From positions 868,001-932,000 of the forward strand of contig CAWGVO010000009.1 of NCBI GenBank assembly GCA_963826055.1: 64,000 bases of DNA, given 5' to 3'. Positions 20,113 to 28,291 of this stretch are shown here, piece by piece. Each line of letters starts with the position of its first letter. The first letter of the stretch is position 1. The translations under genes and the position numbers were made by a program. The notes beneath the pieces are model-generated. The model was given only the letters and a program-made list of their open reading frames with translations, did no database searches and was not told the DNA's origin. This stretch comes from JBBDMC01 sp963826055. Lineage in GTDB: Bacteria; Pseudomonadota; Alphaproteobacteria; Rhizobiales; Kaistiaceae.

Positions 20113-20706
20113 ATGACGCGTCTTTCTCCGCCGACCATCGTCTTTGTCCGCCATGGCCGGACAGACTGGAACGTCAACGGACGCTTGCTTGGGCAACAGG
20201 ACATTCCGCTGAACGACGCCGGCCGGGCCGACGCACGCCACAACGGGGCGACTATCAAGGTGGCGGTCCCCGACGTCGCGACGTTCGACTTCGTCGCGAG
20301 CCCGCTGTCGCGCGCCCGCGAGACGATGGAGATCGTACGCGCCGCGATCGGCCTCGATCCCGAGGGGTACCGCACCGATCCGAGTTCTCCGCGAGGTCAC
20401 CTTCGGCAGGTGGGAGGGCCGCACGCTCGACGATATCCGTGCCGCCACCCCGGACGAGGTCGCTGCCCGCGAGCGCGACAAGTGGGCGTTCCGGCACCCC
20501 GGCGGGGAGAGCTACACCGATCTTGCCGAGCGGCTTGCGCCGTGGCTGGCGGCGCTTTCCCGCCCGACGATGATCGCCGCCCACGGCGGCACCGGCCGTG
20601 TGCTGTGGATCGCGCTGACCGGCATGGATCCGGCCGACGCGGCGGCGAGGGACTTTCCGCACGACAAGGTCTTCCTGTGGAAGGACGGCGCCGCCTCGCT
20701 CCTCTA
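20113..20706 (+). CDS. Histidine phosphatase family protein, frameshifted
   Basis: This is a cytosolic phosphatase of the phosphoglycerate mutase superfamily. The phospho-accepting His is in VFVRHGRTDWNVNGRLLG. ASPLSRARETMEI supplies the second Arg, EVTFGRWEGRT the acid/base region, and AAHGGTGRVLWIAL the second catalytic His. One frameshift near 20383 splits the gene; the two halves join as DPEGYRTDP and LREVTFGRWEG. The substrate is unknown; the small size fits GpmB/CobC-like enzymes rather than glycolytic mutase. It starts 38 bp after fabI and ends 61 bp before aroC, so it may belong to one transcript. Confidence 0.88.
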
Positions 20707-20766
20707 GCGCCGTTTGACGGCCCGGCGCCCCTTGCCTAGAACGGGCGCTCGAACTCGCGGGCCCAC

Positions 20767-21868
20767 ATGTCCTTCAACACCTTCGGCCATCTTTTCCGCG
20801 TCACCACCTGGGGCGAAAGCCACGGGCCGGCGATCGGCTGCGTCGTCGATGGCTGCCCGCCGCGCATCCGCATTTCCGAGGCCGACATCCAGAAGCACAT
20901 GGACCGGCGCCGGCCCGGCCAGTCGCGCTTCACCACCCAGCGGCGCGAGCCGGACCATGTGAAGATTCTGTCCGGTGTCTTCGCCGACGAGGAATCGGGC
21001 GAGCTGATGACCACCGGCACGCCGATCTCGCTCGTTCATCGACAACGTCGACGCCCGCTCCAAGGACTACGACGCCATCCGCGACCGCTACCGCCCCGGC
21101 CATGCCGACTTCACCTACCAGGCGAAGTACGGCATCCGCGACTGGCGGGGCTCCGGCCGCGCCTCGGCCCGGGAGACCGCCTCCCGCGTCGCCGCGGGAG
21201 CGGTCGCGCGGCTTGTGATGCCGGAGGTGCGCATCCGCGGCGCCCTTATCCAGATCGGGCCGCACAAGGTCGATCGCGCCAACTGGGACTGGGACGAGGT
21301 CGACCGCAACCTGTTCTTCTCGCCGGACGCCAGGGTGGTGGAGCGGTGGGCGGACTACCTTGACGAGATGAGGGGCCGCGGCTCCTCGACCGGCGCCGTG
21401 ATCGAGGTGGTGGCCGAAGGGGTGCCCGCCGGCCTCGGCGCCCCGATCTACGGCAAGCTCGACCAGGACATCGCCTCGGCGATGATGTCGATCAACGCGG
21501 TCAAGGGCGTGGAGATCGGCGCCGGGTTCGGCGCCGCGAGCCTGCCCGGCGAAGAGAATGCCGACGAGATGCGGATCGGCAGCGACGGCCGGCCGGTGTT
21601 CCGCTCCAACAATGCCGGCGGCATCCTCGGCGGCATCTCCACCGGCCAGCCGGTGGTCGTCCGCTTCGCGGTCAAGCCGACCTCGTCGATCCTGACGCCG
21701 ATGCTGACCGTCAACCAGGCCGGTGAGGAGGTGGAGGTTTCGACCAAGGGACGCCACGACCCCTGCGTCGGCATCCGCGCCGTTCCGATCGGCGAGGCGA
21801 TGCTGGCGATCGTGCTCGCCGACCACACTCTGCGCCATCGTGGCCAGGTCGGCTGGACGGGCCAATGA
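20767..21868 (+). CDS. aroC: Chorismate synthase, frameshifted
   Basis: AroC makes chorismate from 5-enolpyruvylshikimate-3-phosphate with reduced FMN. The three family signatures are present: GESHGPAIGCVVDGCPP at the N-terminus, GRGSSTGAVIEVVAEGVPAGLG in the middle and FKPTSSI-like RFAVKPTSSILTPM. RRRPGQSRFTTQRREPD and RPGHADFTYQAKYGIRDWRG also fit. One frameshift near 21035 is the only defect. The stop TGA overlaps the ATG of ribBA (ATGA at 21865-21868), so the two are translationally coupled. FMN, its cofactor, depends on the riboflavin pathway served by the next gene. Confidence 0.95.
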
Positions 21869-22983
21869 GCGACGACGAACGGGTTGCCGACGCCATCGCC
21901 GCCTTCAAGGCGCGGCGAAATCGTGGTGGTCGTCGACGACGACGACCGCGAGAACGAGGGCGACCTCATTCTCGCCGCCGTCCACGCCACGCCGGAGAAG
22001 CTGGGCTTCATCGTCCGGCACACCACCGGCATCGTCTGCACGCCGCTGCCGCGCGAGACCGCGCGCCGCCTCCACCTTCAGCCGATGGTCGCCGACAACG
22101 ACGCGCCGCTCGGCACCGCCTTTACCGTGTCGGTGGATTTCCGCCACGGCCTCACCACCGGCATCTCCGGCGAGGAGCGCTGCAATACCGTGCGCGCGCT
22201 CGCCAACCCCAACGTCGGCGCCGCCGACTTCGTCCGTCCCGGCCACATCTTCCCGCTGATCGCGCGCGAGGGCGGCGTGCTGATGCGTTCCGGCCACACC
22301 GAGGCGGCGGTCGACCTGTGCAAGCTTGCCGGTCTCGCTCCGGTCGGCGTGCTGGCCGAACTCGTCAACGACGACGGCACCGTCAAACGCGGGTCGGAGG
22401 TGGCGGCGTTCGCCGCCGAGCATGGGCTGAAGGTCGTTTCGGTCGCCGACATCATCGCCTGGCGCCAGCGCAGCGAGAGGCTGGTCGACCGGGTGGCCGA
22501 GTTCCCGATCTCCACCCGCGGCGGCCCGGCCCGTGCGGTCACCTATCGCACGCCCTTCGATCCCAACCAGCACGTTGCCATCGTCTTCGGCGACATCGGC
22601 GACGGCCACGACGTTCCCGTCCGCCTGCACCGTGAGTCGGTGATCGCCGACGTGTTCAGCGCCGGCGGCGAAATCGCCGAGCTGGTCGAGCGCATGGCGG
22701 CCACCGGCCGCGGCGTCATCGTGTACCTGCGCGAGGGCAACGTCGGCGTCGCCGCATCGGGCGAGCGCGCCCGCGCCGGCGTCGTCACGTCGTCCGAATC
22801 GGGCGGCGCCGAGGCCACCCGCTCGGCCGCCGCGCGCCGTGACGAATGGCGCGAGATCGGGCTGGGCGCCCAGATCCTGAAGGACCTCGGCGTCAGGTCG
22901 ATCCGCCTGATCGCCGGCCGCGAGCGGCACTACGTCGGCCTCGACGCCTTCGGCATCGCCATCGACCGACGGAAATTCTGTAG
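21865..22983 (+). CDS. ribBA: 3,4-dihydroxy-2-butanone 4-phosphate synthase with degenerate GTP cyclohydrolase II domain, frameshifted
   Basis: The N-terminal RibB domain makes the four-carbon unit of riboflavin from ribulose 5-phosphate. It has DDDRENEGDLILAAV, MVADNDAPLGTAFT and RSGHTEAAVDLCKLAGL. The C-terminal half follows the RibA fold (ALRED, RLHRESVIADVF) but lacks the zinc-binding cysteines (C-x10-CxC) of active GTP cyclohydrolase II, so only RibB activity is likely. Frameshifts lie near 21918 and 22970. The second is inferred because a one-base shift gives the family-typical ending RPTEIL and a TAG at 22981-22983, just where a palindromic repeat begins. Without it the frame would run through the repeat into the next gene. 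Confidence 0.9.
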
Positions 22984-23041
22984 CCCTGAGCAATTCCAGG
23001 AAAAGTGGCCACCGCCTTTCCGTCCGGAATTGCGCAAAGAC
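22981..23041. repeat. RIME-like palindromic repeat, copy 1 (partial)
   Basis: The segment begins with TAG and contains a long imperfect hairpin: GCAATTCC at 22990-22997 pairs with GGAATTGC at 23026-23033, and GGAAAAG pairs with CTTTCC inside it. The arms match copy 2 at 38941-39044. It lies between the convergent ribBA and RNA methyltransferase genes and appears to supply the ribBA stop codon. Confidence 0.7.
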
Positions 23042-23048
23042 AAGCGAC

Positions 23049-24278
23049 CTAGCGGGCGAAGGTCGCCACCGCCTCGATCTCCGCCGACCACAGGAACTGG
23101 TCGACCGGCAGCACGCGCGTGAGGCGGTAGCCGCCGTCGATCAGGATGCGCGCGTCGCGGGCGAGCGTTGCCGGATTGCACGACACCGCGACGACCCGCG
23201 CGACGGCCGAGCGGGCGATCGCTTCGGCCTGGGCGCGGGCGCCGGCCGCCGGCGGATCGAAGACGACCGCGGCAAACGGGTCGAGTTCCGGCGGCGACAG
23301 GGGGTTGGCGAAGAGATCGCGACGGCGCGTCGTCACCGGTTTCAGGCCGGTAGCGCTCCGCACCGCGGCGCCAAGCGCCTCGAGCAGCACCTCGTCACCC
23401 TCGACGGCGGTCACCGCCACCCGCTGCGCCAGCCTCAGCGTGAACGTGCCGATGCCGGCGAAGAGGTCGGCGACCGGGCCCTCATCGCCGACGTGGGCGA
23501 GGACCGCGCCGGCGAGGGCCGCCTCGGCCAACGGCGTCGCCTGGACGAAGCCGGCGGGGACGGGGAGGAGGGCGGCATCGCCGCCGACCGCGATCTCCGG
23601 GCGCCGGTTGGCGAACACCGTCTCGCCATCGACGGTCAATCGCGCGATCGCCGCGTCGCCAGCGAAGGCGCCGAGACGACCGCGCTGGTCGCGGTCGAGC
23701 TTGCCGCCTCCGGCGAGCGCCGCGTCGAGACCGTTGCCGGCGAGCGTCACCGTCAGCCGCGCGCGCCGCCGCGGCTTTACCGCGACGGCGACCATGTCGC
23801 GGAAGAGGGGCAGGTGGGCGACGATTCCGGGCGCCAGCACCGGGCAGGCGGTCACCGGTACGATCTCGTGCGAGCCGCGCCGGTTGAAGCCAAGCACCAC
23901 GCCGCCCGCGGTGTTGACGGCCGAGAACACCGCCCGGCGGCGGCCGCCGGGTTCGCTCGCCGTCACCGGCTCGACGGCGACGTCGATGCCGTGGAGGGCG
24001 AAGGACTTCGCGACGATGTCCCGCTTCCAGGCAAGATAGGCGGTGCGCTCCATGTGCTGGAGCGTGCAGCCGCCGCACGTGCCGAAGTGAGAGCAGGGCG
24101 GCGTCACCCGGTCGGCGCTGGCGGCGAGAATGCGCGTCGGCCGGCCGCGCTTGCCGTCGCGCTCGATCTCGACCGTCTCGCCGGGCAGCGTGAACGGCAC
24201 GAAGATGCGGCCCCCCGCCGTCTCGGCGACGCCGTCGCCGCCAGCGCCGAGAGCGGCGATGGTGACGGTCTCGCTCAC
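23049..24278 (-). CDS. RNA (uracil-5)-methyltransferase, TrmA/RlmD family with TRAM domain
   Basis: This is a class I SAM-dependent enzyme that methylates C5 of a uridine in rRNA or tRNA. An N-terminal TRAM domain (about residues 1-55) is followed by an Fe-S cluster site CSHFGTCGGCTLQHM with a later Cys in TACPVL. The SAM site is VADLFAGIGTFTLRLA, with the DPPAAG loop. The catalytic Cys is in VVAVSCNPATLARDA. 409 residues is normal and the gene is unbroken. Its ATG overlaps the stop of tlyA (ATGA). dxs, tlyA and this gene form a conserved series in Hyphomicrobiales, here interrupted between dxs and tlyA. The exact target base is not certain. Confidence 0.9.
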   Translation of the reverse strand: MSETVTIAALGAGGDGVAETAGGRIFVPFTLPGETVEIERDGKRGRPTRILAASADRVTPPCSHFGTCGGCTLQHMERTAYLAWKRDIVAKSFALHGIDVAVEPVTASEPGGRRRAVFSAVNTAGGVVLGFNRRGSHEIVPVTACPVLAPGIVAHLPLFRDMVAVAVKPRRRARLTVTLAGNGLDAALAGGGKLDRDQRGRLGAFAGDAAIARLTVDGETVFANRRPEIAVGGDAALLPVPAGFVQATPLAEAALAGAVLAHVGDEGPVADLFAGIGTFTLRLAQRVAVTAVEGDEVLLEALGAAVRSATGLKPVTTRRRDLFANPLSPPELDPFAAVVFDPPAAGARAQAEAIARSAVARVVAVSCNPATLARDARILIDGGYRLTRVLPVDQFLWSAEIEAVATFAR

Positions 24279-25027
24279 TTGTGCGCGCCGATCAGGAGCT
24301 CGCGGTTGCCGTCGCCGCCCTCGATCGGCGACAGGATGACGCCGCCGACGCGCCAGCCCATGTCGGCCTCGAGCCAGGTGGCGATGTCGGCGACCGCGCG
24401 CTCCGCCGCAGCAGGGTCGCGCACGATGCCGCCCTTGCCGAGGGCCGCGCGGCCAACCTCGAACTGCGGCTTGACCAGAAAGACGCCCCAGGCGTCGTCG
24501 GATGCGAGCTTGAGGGCCGGCGGCAGCGCCAGCTTCAGCGAGATGAAGCTGACGTCGGCGACGATCGCGTGGACGGGTTCGCCGATGTCGGCGGCGGTGA
24601 GGTCGCGCGCGTTGACGCCTTCGCGGTTGACCACGCGCGGGTCGGCGGCGAGGCGCTCGTCGAGCTGGCCGTGGCCGACGTCGACCGCGAACACCTTGCG
24701 GGCACCGCGTTCAAGCAGAACCTGGGTGAAGCCACCGGTCGAGGCGCCGAGATCGAGCGCCGTCAGGCCCGCGGCCGCGTAGCCGAAGCGGTCGAGTCCC
24801 GCGATCAGTTTGACCGCGGCGCGCGAGACGTAGCCCGACGCCGGATCGTCGATGGCAAGATCGGCGTCGGGCGAAACGGTCTGCGACGGCTTGGAGGCGC
24901 GTTCGCCGTTGACCGAGACGTGCCCGCGCAGGATGGCGTCGCGCGCCCTGGCCCGCGTCGGCAGCAGGCCCCGGGCAACCAGCGCCATGTCGAGGCGCTG
25001 CATCTCTTGTCGGTCGGACTGGCTCAT
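24275..25027 (-). CDS. tlyA: TlyA family rRNA 2'-O-methyltransferase
   Basis: TlyA-type enzymes methylate ribose hydroxyls of 16S and 23S rRNA; the family was once labelled hemolysin. An N-terminal S4 domain (QRLDMALVARGLLPTRARAR, then VNGERASKPS) precedes an FtsJ-like Rossmann domain: ALDLGASTGGFTQVLLERGA, the conserved VGHGQL, ADVSFISL, and VKPQFE. The catalytic Lys-Asp-Lys-Glu set is plausible. The chosen ATG at 25025-25027 gives MSQSDRQEMQRLD; the frame is open further upstream. The gene is unbroken. Its stop overlaps the next methyltransferase start by four bases (ATGA). Confidence 0.92.
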   Translation of the reverse strand: MSQSDRQEMQRLDMALVARGLLPTRARARDAILRGHVSVNGERASKPSQTVSPDADLAIDDPASGYVSRAAVKLIAGLDRFGYAAAGLTALDLGASTGGFTQVLLERGARKVFAVDVGHGQLDERLAADPRVVNREGVNARDLTAADIGEPVHAIVADVSFISLKLALPPALKLASDDAWGVFLVKPQFEVGRAALGKGGIVRDPAAAERAVADIATWLEADMGWRVGGVILSPIEGGDGNRELLIGAHK

Positions 25028-25067
25028 GGCAGCGACATGTGAGCGCCGCCGCGGCGGATGGCAAGCC

Positions 25068-25205
25068 TCAGAAGAAGCAGCCGACAAACGAGGCGGCGAT
25101 GATGTCGAAATAGACGAGCCGGCCGAACTGCAGCCACAACAGCGCGCCCCCGCCGACGAGGGCGAGGCCGGCAAGCGACAGCACTGCCTTTGCCGCGAGG
25201 TTCAT
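25068..25205 (-). CDS. 45-residue membrane peptide of the copper cluster
   Basis: A short frame starting at an ATG at 25203-25205 encodes MNLAAKAVLSLAGLALVGGG, then a Trp/Leu segment, then LVYFDIIAASFVGCFF and a TGA. It is hydrophobic almost throughout, with a Gly-rich bend near the middle, so one or two membrane helices are likely. A single Cys lies three residues from the end. It begins 39 bp after the SCO gene on the same strand and is followed only by tlyA. The position makes it a candidate helper of copper delivery, but no family is recognised with certainty. Confidence 0.6.
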   Translation of the reverse strand: MNLAAKAVLSLAGLALVGGGALLWLQFGRLVYFDIIAASFVGCFF

Positions 25206-25244
25206 CGGCGGCGATCCTACCATGGTTCGCCGCCGACAAGGCCC

Positions 25245-25874
25245 TTACGACGCGGCCATCAGCCGCCTGAGCTTGGCGAGCGCCGTCTCGTCCTTCTCCT
25301 GATAGTCGACGGTCCCGAAGAACTGTGCCTTGGCGTCGAGGAGATAGATCGAAGCGGTGTGGTCCATCGTGTAGTCGTCGTCGCTCTTGCCCGGCACCTT
25401 GCGGGCGTAGACCCGATAATCCTTGATTATCTGGTCGATCGCCGGCCGCGAACCGGTGAGGCCCTCGATCCGCGGGTCGAAGGCCGTGAGATAGGCGGCC
25501 ATCTGTTCGCGGGTGTCGCGCTCGGGGTCGACGGTGATGAAGTAGAACTTCATCTTGCCGGCGTCGGCGCCGAGGTCCTGGAGCCACACGGTGATGTCGG
25601 AGAGCGTCGTCGGGCACACGTCCGGACAGAACGTGTAGCCGAAGAACAGCGCCGACGGATGGCCCTGAAGGTCGGCCTCGGTGACCGTCTGCCCCTTCGT
25701 GTCCGTCAGTGTGAAGGGCCCTCCGATCGTCTGGCCGACGATGGTCTGCCCGACAATATTGCCGCCGGTGCCGTCGTGTTTGCCGAGCACGATGACCCAG
25801 ACGACCACCGCGGCGAGGATGACGACGGCGGCCCAGACCGCCATCCGCACCATGCGCAGCGTGGAAACGTTCAT
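25245..25874 (-). CDS. SCO1/SenC family copper-delivery protein
   Basis: SCO proteins deliver copper to, or reduce, the CuA site of cytochrome c oxidase subunit II. One N-terminal membrane anchor (VRMAVWAAVVILAAVVVWVI) exposes a thioredoxin-like domain to the periplasm. The copper site is CPDVC within GYTFCPDVCPTTLSD plus a distal His in MDHTAS. KFYFITVDPERDT is family-typical. 209 residues is normal and the gene is unbroken. Its start overlaps the PCuAC stop by four bases (ATGA). The likely client is CoxB at 45.7 kb. Confidence 0.95.
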   Translation of the reverse strand: MNVSTLRMVRMAVWAAVVILAAVVVWVIVLGKHDGTGGNIVGQTIVGQTIGGPFTLTDTKGQTVTEADLQGHPSALFFGYTFCPDVCPTTLSDITVWLQDLGADAGKMKFYFITVDPERDTREQMAAYLTAFDPRIEGLTGSRPAIDQIIKDYRVYARKVPGKSDDDYTMDHTASIYLLDAKAQFFGTVDYQEKDETALAKLRRLMAAS

Positions 25875-26416
25875 TGTCCCGCGCCCTTCATCTGGCCATG
25901 GTCCATCTGCATTTGAGCGCCGCTCATCCCCGGCATCGCGTCAGCCGCCGGGCCGCTGGCACCGATCGCCATGACGTGCAGGAACGTGTCGACGCTGCCG
26001 GCCTTCTCGAAGGTCAGCGTCACCGGGAGCTGGCCGCCCTCGGTCAGGCCGTCGTTCAACGTGATGAACATGATGTGAAAACCGCCGGGGCCAAGGGTGA
26101 CCTTGCCGTGCGCCGGGATTTCGATGCCGCCATCGACTTCGTGCATGGTCATGACGCCGTTCTTCACCTCCATGGTGTGCAACTGGACCGTCTGGGCGAC
26201 GGGAGAATTGGCGGCGACAAGCCGGTCGGGCTGGTCGCCATTATTGGTGATGGTGAGGAAGCCGCCGGCACTGAGGGCCTTCGGCGGCGTTGCCCGCGTC
26301 CACAGGTCCGTCAGGGTCAGCGACCCAATGGTGACTTCGTGGGCATAGGCGGTGGTCTGGCTTGCGCCCGTCGCAAGAGCGAAAGCGAGCGCGGCGGCAG
26401 CGAACATGCGTGACAT
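25871..26416 (-). CDS. Periplasmic copper chaperone PCu(A)C
   Basis: This is an exported copper(I) chaperone that cooperates with SCO in loading CuA. The signal peptide is cleaved near TTAYAHE. The copper motif is visible as His and Met residues in LHTMEVKNGVMTMHEVDGG and GPGGFHIMFITL. WTRATPPKALSAGGFLTI is the family's N-terminal signature. The C-terminus carries an extra Met/His-rich tail (MPGMSGAQMQMDHGQMKG), which adds possible copper ligands. The gene is unbroken. It lies between DUF2946 and SCO in one direction. Confidence 0.94.
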   Translation of the reverse strand: MSRMFAAAALAFALATGASQTTAYAHEVTIGSLTLTDLWTRATPPKALSAGGFLTITNNGDQPDRLVAANSPVAQTVQLHTMEVKNGVMTMHEVDGGIEIPAHGKVTLGPGGFHIMFITLNDGLTEGGQLPVTLTFEKAGSVDTFLHVMAIGASGPAADAMPGMSGAQMQMDHGQMKGAGQ

Positions 26417-26497
26417 GAGTTTCCAACCTCTCCAATGAGTGGCGCGGCATCGAAGCCGGGCGCCGAGGACCTGATCGACAAACGAAATGCTTAACGT

Positions 26498-26899
26498 TCA
26501 GGCGGGGAGAGGCGGACTGCGCGGTCCGTGGGACGAGGGCAGGCGCGGCGACGGCGCCGCGTGGTCTGGTGGAACCAGCACCGCCACCCTCAGGGCAGGC
26601 GGCGGAACCAGGATTGCGGCGAGAGACGGCTCCACCGGCGCTGCCGAAGCGTGACCGCAGGCAACGGCGCAGCCGAGCACGCAACAGGGGCAGTCGTTCT
26701 GCGGCCCGGTCGAGCCCGGCGCGTGCGCGCCCGCGCCCGACGCCAGCGTGCAGATGACGCCGCCCCCGTCGCCGTCGGCCGCCATCGCGCCGAGGTGGAA
26801 GCCGCCGACAAAAACGTTGACCACGATCAGCACGATCAGCGCCCGCGCCAGCGAGCGACCGTCGGCACCGCGCATCAGGCCAAACAGCGACGTCCCCAT
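26498..26899 (-). CDS. DUF2946-like membrane-anchored protein
   Basis: A small protein with one N-terminal hydrophobic segment (ARALIVLIVVNVFVGGFHLG) followed by an exported region with the cysteine pattern CTLASG then NDCPCCVLGCAVACGH, and a Pro-rich tail. This matches the DUF2946 family, whose members commonly accompany copper genes. The start was placed at MGTSLFGLM (26899); the frame is open to 26941. The grouped Cys and His residues suggest metal binding. It is the first gene of the copper set, 81 bp upstream of PCuAC. Confidence 0.65.
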   Translation of the reverse strand: MGTSLFGLMRGADGRSLARALIVLIVVNVFVGGFHLGAMAADGDGGGVICTLASGAGAHAPGSTGPQNDCPCCVLGCAVACGHASAAPVEPSLAAILVPPPALRVAVLVPPDHAAPSPRLPSSHGPRSPPLPA

Positions 26900-26970
26900 G
26901 GCGCCGGTTCTAGCAGGCACCGGTCGGCCAGGCGAGGTCATGGCGGTTGCCCGCGTCCGCGTGCCGCGCC

Positions 26971-28261
26971 TCAGGCGGCGGCCGCCGGCGGGTCGGCGTC
27001 GGGGGTGGGTGGCGGTGGCACCGCGACATTGGGATCCTCAGGGTTCAGTTCCTCGGGAGAAATGACGGCGCCGACCGGCGCGGTAGCGGCGAGATCGAAG
27101 TCGGTCTTGTCGGCGGTCACCAGTGCCGCCCGTCGTCCGAGCCGGGTGAACACGTACACGGCAAGCACGGCCTGCACGACGGCGGTGAACAGGAAGAGCA
27201 TGGTCGTCCCGGTTCGCTGTATCAGCAGCGAGGCGAGCAACGGCCCGACGATCGATCCGCAGGCGTTGGCGAGGAGGATGCCGGCAGCGGTTTCCACATA
27301 CGTGCCGCGGCTCGGCATGGTCGTAGGCGTGGGCGGCGGCGATCGAATAAGTCGGCAGCGTCGTGAGACCGAACAGGAAGGCGAGCGCGAACCAGGTGTC
27401 GCGCGACGCCGGCAGCACGACCAGGAGCAGGCCCACCAGTGCCGCCCCGGCGAGGAGGGCCATCAGCACCGCACGCCGGTCGACCCGGTCCGACAGCCGT
27501 CCCACCGGCCACTGCATCAGCGCGCCGCCGACGGTGGCGATGCTCATGAACAGCGCCGCGTCCCGCGTCGTCAATCCGGTGCCGACGACGGCCACCGCGC
27601 CGAGCGACCAGAACGCCCCGTTGGCGACGCCGATCATGGTGACGCCGACGATACCGACCGGCGAGACCTTGTAGAGGGCGAGTGGCCGGAAGTTGACCAG
27701 CGTCACCGGTGCCGGCTGCGCCGAACGGGTGAGCGCCACCGGGATCGTCGCCAGCGACATCGACAGGGTGGCGACCGCGAACAGGGTGAATACGGTGGGA
27801 GAAGCGAGCGTGGCGACGAACTGGCCGATCGTCAGCGCCGCGAAGTTGACGATGATGTAGGCCGACATGATCAGGCCGCGGGAGGCGTTGTTGACGCGGT
27901 CGTTGAGCCAGCTTTCGATGATCAGATAGAGGCAGGCGAGGCTGGCGCCGATCGCCAGCCTGAGCACGAACCAGACCGGGAACGCGACCCAGAGCGGGTG
28001 CGCGACGACAGAGGCCGCGGCAAGCGACACCGCCGCCGCGAAAGCGCGGATGTGCCCGGCCCTGAGGATCACATACGGACCGCCCAGGCAGCCCGCCACG
28101 AACCCGATGTAGTAGGCGGAGCCGATGGCGCCGATTTCGACCTGGCTCCACCCCTCGGCGGATGCCCTCAGCGGCACGACGATGAGCTGGAGGCCATGGC
28201 CGACGATAAGGAAGGCCACGCCCAGCAGCAGCGAGGAAACGGGGCCGACGGTCGACTTCAT
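26971..28261 (-). CDS. MFS transporter, frameshifted
   Basis: A 12-helix major facilitator of the YcaD/MFS_1 kind in the inner membrane. The N-terminal half starts MKSTVGPVSSLLLGVAFLIV and contains GSAYYIGFVAGCLGGP with the typical loop, and IESWLNDRVNNASRG; the second half has WPVGRLSDRVDRRAVL. One frameshift near 27320 separates the last helices (GILLANACGSIVGPLLASLL), which continue in another frame to a Pro-rich C-terminal tail. The substrate is unknown. It lies between the copper genes and dxs, all on the same strand, within a stretch that is contiguous (dxs-tlyA) in most relatives. Confidence 0.88.
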
Positions 28262-28291
28262 CGTTCGGCAGGCTCGGCTGGCGGCTCTTCC

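Noticed and set aside
22984..23122. A C-terminal extension of RibBA through the palindromic repeat into the antisense of the next gene
   Set aside because: The extension has no family counterpart, and a single-base correction gives the usual ending and a stop at 22981-22983.
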